Assembly: GCA_963930775.1 (NCBI GenBank) | Contig: OZ005699.1 | Location: 3,555,501 to 3,619,500 of the forward strand | Length of the DNA stretch: 64,000 nucleotides | From: Cliona cf. orientalis | Taxonomy: Eukaryota; Porifera; Demospongiae; Clionaida; Clionaidae | Reading direction: 5' to 3' | Shown here: one piece after another, positions 12,926 to 23,675 of the stretch | Position numbering within the stretch: the stretch's first letter is position 1 | Layout of the letters: every line of letters begins with the position of its first letter | Made by a program: the position numbers and the translations under genes | Notes under the pieces: generated by a model | The model's database searches: none | Seen by the model: only the letters and a program-made list of their open reading frames with translations | Told to the model about the DNA's origin: nothing

Positions 12926-12979
12926 CATGTGAATGCATCAAGTAAAAGGAAACTTTAGGCATAATATACCTGGCATGGT

Positions 12980-13060
12980 TAACCCTCACCGCAAAGCGTA
13001 GGCGGAGGGTTACTGCTGTTGTTTGGCGATTTTTGTCCGTCTGTCTGTCCGTCGCAACCC
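12980..13060 (+). repeat. GCGC-type hairpin plus GTCYGTC tract (unit 2)
   Basis: An imperfect hairpin, AACCCTCACCGC/GCGGAGGGTT, is followed by GTCCGTCTGTCTGTCCGTC. The layout matches units at 62955-63020 and, inverted, at 8940-9020. Confidence 0.4.
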
Positions 13061-14470
13061 TCCTTTGCGAAATGGTAAGGGTCGTCATAGAGAAAGTACG
13101 CATTCTAGGTATACGTAGCATAAAGGAAGAGTGGTCATGTTAGGTCCTGCCCAGTGGTGTAGTAGTGTGCAGCTGTTGCAACTTGCCAGTCCGTGTTTAC
13201 ATGGCACCTACCTCAACTACATGACTGATTATCATTCTGTGCTTTGCTGGTCAGTTGTCAATGCAGTGACAGTGTAAACAGGCAGTGGGCCACCTCTCAA
13301 GTGCATAATTCAATTGAAGTATGTCACAGAGGCTTTCAGTTTATATTATAGTGGCAGAGCCAGGTGCCTTCCCCCAACTCTTAGATCACTGACTCAAAGG
13401 AAAACAGTTAGTTCCAGAACCCTGTTTAGGTGCAGGGTATGTACTAGTTTAGTAGTACCACAACCCTGTTCAGGTGCAGGGTATGTAGTTCAATACTCCT
13501 GGCATTGAATAGTATACACAGTGAGCCATGCTATACATCTCCAGCTATATTATATGCATGCATGTAGCAGTGAGGGTTCTGCACTCTCCTGTGCATTCAT
13601 TATTGACCAGCTGTGAGAAAAGGGACTGTTTGGGATTGTTTTGTTTGTACATATAGTAGCTATGTATATGTAGCATGTAATGTACTCACAACAATTTGCA
13701 GAAAGCATGCAAGTTGGATATTGAGAGAATAAACAGAAATTGTCCTTTAACAATAACTGAAGATTGAAACTGTGCTTTAAGTTTTCTTTTTATTTGATAC
13801 AGTCACATGTTTCAAGTATATACACAAAATATTTGCCACGGAGCTCGTGGATGTCTCCAGGTAATGGGACTTGAAAATCTTGGGTCTCTTATGACAGGAA
13901 ATGTTGGGGTTATCATGTCACGTACACATCTGTTAACAGAAGCCATGCATGCAAACATTGATTGTGTGTGCATGTATATTATTATGGGTGTTGCTCGAAA
14001 CATTTTGCTTATAATTATTATCAACATCAACATCAACAATGATTATGGTAATGTAATTACTTCATAAGATAAGAGTGTAGTGTCTAGTCCGCTAATATTA
14101 ATAATACAGTGTGAGATGAAAAATCCCACAATCATCAGTAATGTGTGATTTTATTGATAACTTTCAGTTTCAAAATTATCATTACTAACTGTGATGGGCA
14201 TTGAGACAATTGACCATTACCTTTGGGACCATTTGTAGAGTGTGGCTTCTTGTATAATATTATTATTATGATATGGAGCTCGAGTAATGTTCTGTAGTTA
14301 GTAGTGCAAGTAATCAGCTTATAATATTATCATACAAGACTAAGTACACCCAGGAGTACTATACATTGATAGAAAGCAAGTTGGACATTGCATAAACAAT
14401 ACTACCATCTTCTCCAGATGGTCCCTTTTCTCATAGCAAGGTCACAGTTTACCAGAATCAGTTTGCTGCT

Positions 14471-17400
14471 ATGAAAAGTGCTCTGGTTTCCTTTCTTACT
14501 GTGGTGGCTGCAGTTGGTGTAATGAAGTGTACCAATACTAGTAGTTTCACAACATGTGTGAGCACTGAATTCGGCTCAGATAATCAGTCCACTTGTTTGG
14601 ATGGAGCTGGATGTTGCGCAAGTCTAAACTACTTGATCACTGAACTAAGCAGCTGTTCGTATGCACCAGCTACTCTAACTAACAAGGTGGAAATTCGTGT
14701 TGAATCTGATCTTGAACTAAATGGTACGCTATTCATCACGAATTTCTGTAATGTCTCCAGAGGATTTGAAATCATTGGTTCAGACATGTACCAGTATCCT
14801 ACTATCAAATGTCGTGCATTTGGTATGGGTCTTTATTTTGGTGATATTCAAAATTTACACATTGCTCGTCTAGAACTCTCTAAGTGTGGCTTCAGGCAAT
14901 ACAGTAACTATGGCAATGGTTCAGATTCAGTCAATTTTGAGCTTCATGCTGCCTTATATTTGGTTAACTGTAGCAATGTAGCAATTGAATATGTGACCAT
15001 CAGCAACAGTCAAGGTACAGGAGCGATTTTGCTAAATATTCATGGAGACGTAACTATTATCAACTCTACATTTGAGAAAAATGAGCCAGCTTTAGTTGGT
15101 GAGTCCTCCGTAGCTAATGGTGGGGGGCTCTATATTCAGTTAGGTAATCACACAGTGAATCAGAGCGAATGCCAGTTCACGGGGAAGTACATTATACAAA
15201 ACTGTTTTTTCATTAGAAATAATCACATTAAATTTTCACAACTTTGGCTGATATCTAGCCCTGATGCTTCATTAGAGCATTTGGGGAAAGGTGGTGGGCT
15301 TTTTATCAACATTAATGACAATAACAAACACCATCAATTCAAAATCTCGAATTGCACTTTTGACGAAAATTCTGCTATAAGTGGGGGAGGGATGTTTGTG
15401 CAGTTTTGGGATTCGCCACAAAACAACACTGTCATTATTGAAAATTCACACTTTCTCAAAAACAAATGCCAATATGCTGGTGGCGGTGCAGGTGCAAGCT
15501 ATGCATTTTATAAGGATACTGAAAATGATATTAGCAACGCTGCTTACAATAACATCACATTTATGAACTGTTTATTTGAAGAAAACTTTTCTCTAAAAAG
15601 TGGTGGAGGAATGCATCTGTTCTCAACTCAAGCTAATAGTTTATCCATAATCACAAATGCCATCATAATCCATAACTGTACACTAAGGAGGAACAAGGCA
15701 TACATAGGGTCAGCATTGGCCTTAGCTCCTGAGACGCATCGCAAAGGTCTGCTTCCAAAGCCAATTTTATCATGGTGCACTTTCTCGTCGAACTTCATAA
15801 CTAATGAGACACTAGTGGAAAGCAATGCTTTCAATGCATCCCTAACTGGCCTTGCAATGATTTTTATTAGTGATTTTCAGGTTAAAATCCGAGGAGATAC
15901 CCACATTTTCAACAATAGTGGCACAGCTCTCTGGCTGGCCTCAGCAGAAATGGAAATTGTTAGTGGAACTTCACTAAATTTTACCGGAAATAGTGGTACT
16001 TATGGAGGTGCTCTTGGATTGTTTGGAGAGTCTGTGTTGCATATTCACGATAAAACCAGGCTCTACTTCATAAGTAATACAGCTAAGTTAAGAGGGGGAG
16101 CAATAAGTGTAGAGTCAACCAATTTTTACATGTTTTCTTACAATTATTGCTTCATTCAATACAAAGGGAGCTCAGGCAAGATTAACAGGGACATGATATT
16201 CTACTTTAAAGGTAATGAAGCATTATCCGGTAACGGAGACATTCTTTTCTCTGCCACTGTTTATTCCTGCATCCAAGACTTAATCAAAGACTCACCACTG
16301 CAAATTTTCGAAAACATTGGAGCAGTTACGGGTCCACAGGCCGTTCTGACCCATATGAAGGATACTGTACGTACACTTCCTAGCAATTTCTCTCTAGAAT
16401 TACCCAATTCCGAAATAGGCAGCCTGGAAGTACAACCAGGTATCGATTTTGAAGTAAATTTATCAGCTACTGATGAATATTCACAACATACAAGGGTGAT
16501 GTATCAAATCCACATACTACAAGATACAAAGAAGGCTGATGCTATTTCGATGGATCCTGCCTATGCATTTTTGTCCAACAACACCATACTGATAAATGGA
16601 ATAAAAGCTATGACTGGAACAAGGAAACTTCTTGCTCTAGAAAGTGGAAGAGCATCTCTACGTATGAGGATTCTTTTGGTAAACTGCCCCCCTGGTTTTG
16701 TGAATAATGACTCTGGTACCTGCGAGTGTGGTGCTGCATACTTCAATGGAATATCATACTGTGTTTCTGATCGTGCGCACATTGTTCCAGGCTACTGGGC
16801 TGGCAGATGTGCTAACAATCAGTTCTGCACTGCTTTCTGTCCTGCAGGATTCTGTAACTACTATGGCGAATATCATACATCATCCAACTTGCTGCTTTTA
16901 CCATCTGATATTAAGGACCTCGATTATTCTGTGTGTGGCCCAACTCGTACTGGAATTTTGTGCGGGAAATGTAGCCTTGGCCACTCAACGCACTACCACT
17001 CTTATTTTTATGGCTGTAAATCAAATAAGCTTTGTAAACTGGGCATTCTGTTCTTTCTGATATCTGAACTGCTCCCTTTAACGGTCATCTACACAATTGT
17101 TATGGTATTCAACATCAGCTTCACTTCTGGAGAGATCAGTGGCTTTATCTTCTTTGCTCAGATTGCAGACTCCCTCAGTATCAGCGCCAGTGATAGCATA
17201 ACGTTTCCACCCGTCATTTGGTACTTCACTCAGGCTCACCAGTTCATCTATAGGATGTTCAATTTTGATTTCTTCAGCATAGAGGCACTATCCTTCTGTC
17301 TTTGGGAAGGTGCAACTGCACTGGATGCAATGATAATGAAGTATGTCACCATTCTTTATGCAATGGGGTTGATCATTATGACTATTCTTGTGATGAAGTC

Positions 17401-18283
17401 AACCAGGTTTAAAAGATTTTGCACATGCTTTCGACCTCGTGCACTAAGATCTGCGGCTATCCATGGTCTAACGACATTCATAATCATCTGTTTTTCTCAG
17501 TGTGCCAGAGTATCTTTCCAGATCATCTCTCCCGCTTATCTCTATGGTCGTGGACCAATGAAGATTGATACAGTAGTCCAAAGAAGTGGTGAGCTGAAAC
17601 CGTTCGATGAAACACATCGCAAGTATGCAATACCAGCTCTATTTTTCTTCTTTATCTTGGTGATTTTGCCCCTCCTGTGGCTCTTACTTTATCCACTTCT
17701 TTTCAAATTACTTGAAAGATTCAAGCTGAGTGAATCGAAGTTAGCGGCATTTCTTTCTAAGTTATTCCCTATGGAACTCTTAGACTCATTTCAAAGCTGT
17801 TTCAAACCCAACCGTCGCTACTTTGCTGGGCTCTACTTTTTCTATCGTATTATGACTTTGTTAGTGTACACTGCTACCAGCACGCTAACCCAGTTTTACA
17901 CACTCCTCACACTTGGAATGATACTGGTCATCACTGTGCACTCAATTGCTCAACCTTACAAGGTTCTCTGGCATAACATCCTGGATGCTTTTATCTTTGC
18001 CAATATCATGGCCGTGAATGCTCTCACACTGTACAGCTTCCATATCCTTGGAGTAGGCAACGACAACTCATCGCGTAGTATTAATATTGCACTCAGTGTG
18101 CAGTTACTTTTAATGTATTTTCCTCTTGTCTATATTGTGGTGCTGCTTGCTCGAAAGATCTATGTTGAAGTAAAGAGACGGTATCCTGCCATGGAATGCA
18201 CATGCAATGCATTAGATTTTGAAGATAGCACTTCTCTTCCAAGTCTCCGTGATTCAGTTAGTTACCATGAGTTTGAAGAGTGA
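14471..18283 (+). CDS. beta-helix ectodomain, multi-pass membrane protein (subfamily 1)
   Basis: This is a single open frame of 1270 residues. A signal peptide (about 1-20) precedes a long N-glycosylation-rich ectodomain with right-handed beta-helix repeats. Units of the Pmp type are visible, such as SGGGM, YGGALGL and RGGAIS following F..N motifs (about 130-560). A membrane-proximal neck carries cysteine clusters, CPPGF (about 738) and TGILCGKC (about 828). From about 855 to 1226 there are about nine or ten hydrophobic segments, including FAGLYFFYR and HSIAQPY. The roughly 45-residue tail is acidic. The closest relative in this window is the 34176 gene, which shares SFQSCFK.N. and GLYF.YR. 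The function is unknown; a surface receptor or channel-like role is inference. It is probably not a GPCR, because there are too many hydrophobic segments. No intron is needed. Confidence 0.85.
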   Translation: MKSALVSFLTVVAAVGVMKCTNTSSFTTCVSTEFGSDNQSTCLDGAGCCASLNYLITELSSCSYAPATLTNKVEIRVESDLELNGTLFITNFCNVSRGFEIIGSDMYQYPTIKCRAFGMGLYFGDIQNLHIARLELSKCGFRQYSNYGNGSDSVNFELHAALYLVNCSNVAIEYVTISNSQGTGAILLNIHGDVTIINSTFEKNEPALVGESSVANGGGLYIQLGNHTVNQSECQFTGKYIIQNCFFIRNNHIKFSQLWLISSPDASLEHLGKGGGLFININDNNKHHQFKISNCTFDENSAISGGGMFVQFWDSPQNNTVIIENSHFLKNKCQYAGGGAGASYAFYKDTENDISNAAYNNITFMNCLFEENFSLKSGGGMHLFSTQANSLSIITNAIIIHNCTLRRNKAYIGSALALAPETHRKGLLPKPILSWCTFSSNFITNETLVESNAFNASLTGLAMIFISDFQVKIRGDTHIFNNSGTALWLASAEMEIVSGTSLNFTGNSGTYGGALGLFGESVLHIHDKTRLYFISNTAKLRGGAISVESTNFYMFSYNYCFIQYKGSSGKINRDMIFYFKGNEALSGNGDILFSATVYSCIQDLIKDSPLQIFENIGAVTGPQAVLTHMKDTVRTLPSNFSLELPNSEIGSLEVQPGIDFEVNLSATDEYSQHTRVMYQIHILQDTKKADAISMDPAYAFLSNNTILINGIKAMTGTRKLLALESGRASLRMRILLVNCPPGFVNNDSGTCECGAAYFNGISYCVSDRAHIVPGYWAGRCANNQFCTAFCPAGFCNYYGEYHTSSNLLLLPSDIKDLDYSVCGPTRTGILCGKCSLGHSTHYHSYFYGCKSNKLCKLGILFFLISELLPLTVIYTIVMVFNISFTSGEISGFIFFAQIADSLSISASDSITFPPVIWYFTQAHQFIYRMFNFDFFSIEALSFCLWEGATALDAMIMKYVTILYAMGLIIMTILVMKSTRFKRFCTCFRPRALRSAAIHGLTTFIIICFSQCARVSFQIISPAYLYGRGPMKIDTVVQRSGELKPFDETHRKYAIPALFFFFILVILPLLWLLLYPLLFKLLERFKLSESKLAAFLSKLFPMELLDSFQSCFKPNRRYFAGLYFFYRIMTLLVYTATSTLTQFYTLLTLGMILVITVHSIAQPYKVLWHNILDAFIFANIMAVNALTLYSFHILGVGNDNSSRSINIALSVQLLLMYFPLVYIVVLLARKIYVEVKRRYPAMECTCNALDFEDSTSLPSLRDSVSYHEFEE

Positions 18284-18520
18284 ATACAACAATGTCATTT
18301 ACTTTGTGATGACTATTTAGCTTTAGACTGCATGAGACTGCTAGCTACAATAATTATTACAACACACGCGTACATACATACTGATGATCAATACAATGTC
18401 ATAATAATAGTATTATTATAGTATTTTGTAATATCTATGGATTCAAGACAAAAATTAATTAGTATGCAGCATTTTGTATGGTCAAATTTTTTGCATGATC
18501 AAGTGGTATTTCCACAAGAT

Positions 18521-18526
18521 AATAAA
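18521..18526 (+). promoter_or_regulatory. polyadenylation signal AATAAA
   Basis: A canonical AATAAA lies about 240 bases downstream of the stop at 18283, in AT-rich sequence. Confidence 0.45.
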
Positions 18527-18756
18527 AATACTGGTGTACAATTTCAAGCACATGCTCTGGATAACGCTAACTTAATTATAGGCCTGTGGGACTAGCTATA
18601 CTTCTTAATACTAAGTTTAGGTATCATAGGCTACAATTATGCTAATTGACACCCCAATTAACCCAGACATGCTATGCAAACATCAAGGTCGAAGGTTAAT
18701 TAGGATTTAATTGCTTAGAGTTTGAAGTTTAACCATGCCAATATCAATGATGGTAT

Positions 18757-18763
18757 TATAAAT
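18757..18763 (+). promoter_or_regulatory. TATA box of the transglutaminase gene
   Basis: TATAAAT stands about 47 bases before the ATG at 18810. That leaves room for a very short leader if transcription starts some 30 bases downstream. Confidence 0.5.
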
Positions 18764-18809
18764 ACTGGCAGCTAGGCATTCCACTCTTGGTTGGCTCCTT
18801 GCAGCAGAC

Positions 18810-20954
18810 ATGGCAAGAACACTTTTCATCTCTGTTTTGTTGATATTCCTCTCTTTGGATGCATTGGCAAAGGATGAATGGAATGAAGCTAATTTGCACC
18901 TCTCCTACAACATGATGAAACATGTGAACCTTGAAATTCACAGTACCAAGCTATTTCGACATCAATCTGGTCTTCATGTGCGCCATGGCTTGGGTTTGGA
19001 CGTGCTATTGAAGTACAGTGCTAAGCAGCAGTATTGTGATAAACTACAACCATTCATGTTCAAATTGATGCAAAATGACGTCTCAGTACACAAGTGGACC
19101 CAGAAACCAAGAGTGCAGCAGCAATATAGCTCTCAGAATCAGGATGAGATACTTGAATTCAATCTCCATGTGAGCAGAAGCATTCCAATTGGCAAATATA
19201 CACTCAACGTTGAAGATCCGTGCTCTGAGCCTACCGGCAAAGAACTGCAGCTATGTATTGTAAATGTGATGTTCAATCCTTGTCCTGAAGCAATTGAAGT
19301 AGGCCATTCACTGCAAAGGGTTCGAAAACAAGAACCAAGCAATGACTTAAAAAGTGAGTATGTTAACAATAACTTTGGATTCATATGGGTTGGGGGACGA
19401 GTTGCTATACCCTGGAATTATGGAGTGAACAGTCAGGTTGTCATCGATGCCAAAAATGCCCTGACTCAGAAGATGTCTCAGAGAGTGCGATCAGATCCAA
19501 TCCTTTACTCTCGTACTCTAACAGAGCTTATTGGCAATGATGTTCTATACGGCCGATGGGATGGTTCCTACAGTGATGGTGTTGAACCTACTCAGTGGGT
19601 AGGAAGTGAAGATATCCTGAAGCGTTGGCTTCGAACGAAAAGGCCTGTACGGTATGCCCAGTGCTGGGTGTTTGCAGCTATTCTCACCACTATTCTACGT
19701 GCATCGGGAATTCCCGCTCGTACTATAACAAACTACGGCAGCCATCATGACCGAGGACTCACAGATGATGGAACAGCTGTTTTGAGGCAGTATGATAACA
19801 TAGTGCAGCCAGATGAAACCACATGGAATTTTCACGTCTGGAGTGAAGCGTGGATAGCACGACCTGATCTAGGCCAGCCAGCTGGGTGGAATGCAGTCGA
19901 TGCCACTCCACAGGAGCCTTCTCCACTAGCGCCAGGTCAGCCATACCGTGCAGGACCTGCGTATGTACCATTCATTCGAGCAGATATGAGAAATATGGAT
20001 TATGACACATATTTCATTTTGGCTGAAGTGAATGCTGTTAAGTATTGCCCTATGACTGGAAAACCTCTTCCACAATCTGTAGGACTTGCTGTTTTAACAA
20101 AGAAACCAGGAACAGGACAAAATGTATACGACTACAACAATGCCGAAAACATTACCACTAACTACAAGATATCTTCATCTTCTACCTCTAGGAAAAGTTT
20201 ACGAGCATTGAATAGTATGAATTCAACCCTCCCATCTCCCTTCGCAGGATGTGAATTTGATGATGGAATGCACCTAGAGAGTACTCCCATTCATCCGAAG
20301 GTGGGTGAAAACTTCATACTCACAGTAACCGAGGGAAATGTATCTACTGCAGATGAAGATATTGTTATTCAAATGGAACTGATGAACTACATGGGGGAGT
20401 CCCTCGGAGTCATCGCAACATTCACAGGTATCAAGGAGCTCAATGTCACTGAGATGGACTACCTGCCCTATCTTGGTAACTCTAGTGTATTCAGATTCTC
20501 TGTAGGTACATACAATGAATCAGATAGCCTCACAATCTATGATACCCTACTCATCACGCTCGAGTATGAATCACTTACTGTAGAAGCCACAAGGGACACT
20601 AACTCAACCACTATCACTCTAATGGTAACGTATACCAATCCACTCTCAGCTCCTATGACTGGGGTCATCATGAGTATATCCGGTCCGGATAACACATATA
20701 TGAGAGAGGAACGACCTGATATTCCAGCTAATGCACATTTTACAACCTTCGTGGAGGTTCAGTGCTATGAAGACGATGATGGAGCTGCCATGATACCAGT
20801 ATCCCTTGACTCAGATGTGACTCACAGTGTCTATGGCATTGGCTGGAGTAGCTGCAGGGATACTTTATCAAATGGTGGCATAGTCATGCTCTCTATTCCC
20901 TCGGCAATAGAGTTGATACTCCTATCTCTACTTTCCCTCTATTTCTCCATTTAA
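18810..20954 (+). CDS. secreted transglutaminase, probably GPI-anchored
   Basis: This is a single open frame of 714 residues. Transglutaminases form isopeptide bonds between glutamine and lysine side chains of proteins, using calcium. The catalytic triad is complete: Cys285 in YAQCWVFA, His342 in FHVWSEAW and Asp364 in NAVDATPQE. Their spacing (57 and 22) is close to that of animal tissue transglutaminases. An N-terminal beta-sandwich precedes the core, and two C-terminal beta domains follow (about 490-690). Unlike most animal relatives, it begins with a signal peptide (about 1-20, ending ALA) and ends in a hydrophobic stretch of about 20 residues after SNGG. This is the layout of a GPI-anchored protein. 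It sits in the same orientation between two beta-helix membrane protein genes. A role in extracellular cross-linking is inferred. Confidence 0.92.
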   Translation: MARTLFISVLLIFLSLDALAKDEWNEANLHLSYNMMKHVNLEIHSTKLFRHQSGLHVRHGLGLDVLLKYSAKQQYCDKLQPFMFKLMQNDVSVHKWTQKPRVQQQYSSQNQDEILEFNLHVSRSIPIGKYTLNVEDPCSEPTGKELQLCIVNVMFNPCPEAIEVGHSLQRVRKQEPSNDLKSEYVNNNFGFIWVGGRVAIPWNYGVNSQVVIDAKNALTQKMSQRVRSDPILYSRTLTELIGNDVLYGRWDGSYSDGVEPTQWVGSEDILKRWLRTKRPVRYAQCWVFAAILTTILRASGIPARTITNYGSHHDRGLTDDGTAVLRQYDNIVQPDETTWNFHVWSEAWIARPDLGQPAGWNAVDATPQEPSPLAPGQPYRAGPAYVPFIRADMRNMDYDTYFILAEVNAVKYCPMTGKPLPQSVGLAVLTKKPGTGQNVYDYNNAENITTNYKISSSSTSRKSLRALNSMNSTLPSPFAGCEFDDGMHLESTPIHPKVGENFILTVTEGNVSTADEDIVIQMELMNYMGESLGVIATFTGIKELNVTEMDYLPYLGNSSVFRFSVGTYNESDSLTIYDTLLITLEYESLTVEATRDTNSTTITLMVTYTNPLSAPMTGVIMSISGPDNTYMREERPDIPANAHFTTFVEVQCYEDDDGAAMIPVSLDSDVTHSVYGIGWSSCRDTLSNGGIVMLSIPSAIELILLSLLSLYFSI

Positions 20955-21304
20955 ACCTTCATATCAGACTGGTGTACTGTTACAGTAGCTTCGATCCCCA
21001 TTTAGTGTATCACAGGTGATAATACCTTTTTTTTTGGATTTGTGATGTATAACAATTATTATGCATAATATAGCTTTAGCTTTGAGATGCTTCATTTATG
21101 CTTGATCATGAGGAATACCTACTGTGCACATTATACTATGTATGGCCTTATAGATTTTATTATAATACTTGCTGTGCACATAATGTTTTAGTGCACTAGC
21201 TGGCTAGTAGAAAGCTTCCATGAACTTCCATTCCATTGCTCTATAGCTTGATGTAATAATTATACTCTGCATGGTCCATGGCTAGATCCTTGGTAAACAA
21301 TTAG

Positions 21305-21670
21305 TATTATGAGAAAGTTATTTTAACCTGTACTATAATATGGTAGCACACCATGATAGTTGTGGTAATAAGATCACAAATTACAGTTACTGTGACCTGA
21401 CATGACCTGATATTGTGACCTTATTAACACAATTAGTGGTGTGCCACCATAGTACAGGTTAAAATCCCCAGACTTTTCTAACTGTCTGCATTTTGACACA
21501 AACAGCACCCCATAGGTTGATAAGGTCACAATATCAGGTTAAGTGGGATCACAATATTAGGTCATGTCAGCTTACATGAACTGTAATTAATAATATTTTG
21601 TGACCCTATTAACACAACTCTAGTGGTGTGCCACCATAGTACGGGTTAAAATAACTTTCTCATAAAAATA
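21305..21670. repeat. foldback element with long inverted arms
   Basis: The left arm starts ATGAGAAAGTTATTTTAACC. Its inverse, GGGTTAAAATAACTTTCTCAT, closes the element near 21667. A third, internal copy of TGGTGTGCCACCATAGTAC plus AGGTTAAAAT occurs at about 21437. Several internal phrases (CCTGATATTGTGACC and inverse) also pair with each other. Confidence 0.65.
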
Positions 21671-21773
21671 ATAACCTGATATTGTGATCCTATACTTTGC
21701 CTGATACTGTGACCATATAAACATAATATTATGGGGTGCTGTTTTGTGTCATAATTCATTATCAGCAGATAAT

Positions 21774-22967
21774 TAGAAAAGTCTGGGGACTGTAGTGGAC
21801 ATTTACGTAAATCATAGTGAAAATTTGACGTGAATCAAGGAAGACTTAGAGATGCTACAACCTTGGGGATTTATGAAAGTAGTGAAAAATCTCACTGGTA
21901 GACATTGTGTAAATTGCAGCAGATGTTTACACATTTTTGACAAAATTCTGTAGTGGCAGTGGTGTCACAGGAATTCACAAAAGTAGTGGATATTATGCAA
22001 TGGACATTAAAATCCAATAGTTATCAATGTCATCCCATAGGTTGTGTGCCCCATGCAAACACACACATGAACACAAAACTAATACTGCACCCAAGACTTG
22101 GGGCATGCCCACAACGTTAATCATTGAAAGCTTAATTTGTGGTTAAAAGTATTGAAAGAATGCTTTGATCTATAATATTATGTGGATAATTATTGGCCTT
22201 TTCTTCAGGGGCCTTTCCGATGACCTGCATAATCATCCCTGGCTCTTCCTGAGCCCGCTCACTTCCCAGTGACCAAAAGTACTCACAATACGATTTGCTT
22301 AATTGTATTAACCAATAATTATGGATCTCTGGAAACACATCTTTGCTTTGGTGGTATAGTTTAATCTCCACTCATCTCTAAATCTCATCTAAGGTTTATA
22401 TAATTTCCACTATGAAGCAATGTTGATACTTTCATAAATTACCATTTATCTTTTGGATTTACATAAGGTAATACCCACGTGCACTACTCTCATAAATCCA
22501 CAGTCCACACTGTACCTATCTTGGCTGCAATTTACGTAATTTACTAAAGTAATGTCCAAATTAACTTTACGCAAATGTCCACTACTTTCATAAATCCTCC
22601 TAATTATCCATTGGCATTGGTAATGAATAATATGACACAAAATGGCACCCCTTATGCATTGGCCATGGGCACACAACCGATGGGGATGACGTTAATATTA
22701 CTATTGGATTTTGATATTCATGTGTTTTTTGTAAAAAAATGTCTGCCACTACAGAATTTTGTCACGAAATTTAATTAATGTGTAAACATATGCTGCAATT
22801 TATACAATATCTACCAATGAGATTTACGTAAATTTCCACTAATTTCATAAATCCCCATAGTTGTAGTATCTCTAAACATCTGTGATTCATGTCAAATTTC
22901 CACTATGATTTATGTAAATATCCACTACTTTCGTAAATCCCCAGACTTTTCTAAATGCCTGCGAGGG
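21774..22967. repeat. large inverted repeat built of GGATTTATGAAAGTAGTGGA-type units
   Basis: The left side (21774-22110) begins TTAGAAAAGTCTGGGGA. It matches the inverse of the right side (about 22590-22967), which ends TCCCCAGACTTTTCTAA. Shared blocks include ATGCTACAACCTTGGGGATT, AATTGCAGCA.ATGTTTACAC and ACAAAATTCTGTAGTGGCAG. The two boundaries at about 21470 and 21780 share the same AAAAGTCTGGGGA word, which suggests that related foldback units are joined end to end. Confidence 0.65.
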
Positions 22968-23675
22968 AGACAAGGGTCTAGCTGGCCAGATTGGCTAAAA
23001 TGTAATGATTTGTAGTGGCTAACTAGCTACTTTATGCCATCAATAAGGTGTTAATTATTATGGTCAAAATTCTGTATGACACTGTTCTATGGTGGCTCAA
23101 TAATCCAGTCTAGTAATTACGCAAGTTTCTGAATTATCATTAGCAAATACATAATAATTATTGTCGTCTTCCTATTGGGTAATATTGCTACATAGCCACA
23201 TTTAGCTACATGACACAATCGACTAAGAAGTCTCGGACTGGCCAGAGTATTGTTATAGTATTACTTTAATATCATGGGAATAAGGTATCTATTCAGTTAT
23301 AGTGTTTGATATTGCCAATGTTTATGGTATACATCTGCCGCACCTGTGTAAATTGCAAAATGAAAATGAATCTCATGCATTGATTATACATGATATTGCA
23401 TTATCTATCAATAATAATTACCATCGTGTACATAATATAATACTCCTACCATTACCTTTATTAGCCACGTTTGCTTTGCTACACCTGTGGACATATGGCA
23501 CACATAATATCACTACATGTGTATTATGTATAGCCTGCACAGCACAGGAACATACCATAGGTATTCAGTTTCTATTGTATGTCATCATCACTGTATGCAT
23601 GTGATTGTATACTTATGCAGTTTCTAAAGTTCTAACCAGAGTCATCATATTATATACCTAGCTTGGTGATGTGCC

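Larger units (their letters stand above)
12500..14470. other. intergenic region
   Basis: It holds the 3' flank of the first gene, a GCGC hairpin with a GTC-type tract (about 12980-13060), and two short direct repeats reading AACCCTGTTYAGGTGCAGGG (about 13419-13443 and 13462-13487). Small open frames here, such as 13807-14067, resemble no known protein and are rejected as genes. The promoter of the 14471 gene should lie at the right edge, but no TATA box is obvious. Confidence 0.5.
18284..18809. other. intergenic region with terminator and promoter signals
   Basis: This short spacer carries a polyadenylation signal for the upstream gene and a TATA-like box for the downstream transglutaminase. 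Nothing else was recognised. Confidence 0.5.
20955..23675. other. repeat-rich intergenic region
   Basis: The region is dominated by inverted repeats (listed separately at 21305-21670 and 21774-22967). The remainder is AT-rich and has no recognised gene. Small open frames at 22132-22778 lie inside the repeats, and the one at 23302-23604 has no recognisable features. Confidence 0.6.

Noticed and set aside
13807-14067. 86-residue open frame before the 14471 gene
   Set aside because: The C-terminal part is simple Ile/Asn repeat sequence (ATC/AAC) and no domain is visible; treated as chance.
23302-23604. 100-residue open frame upstream of the 23676 gene
   Set aside because: It has no recognisable motif, low-complexity hydrophobic composition and no splice link to the gene downstream.
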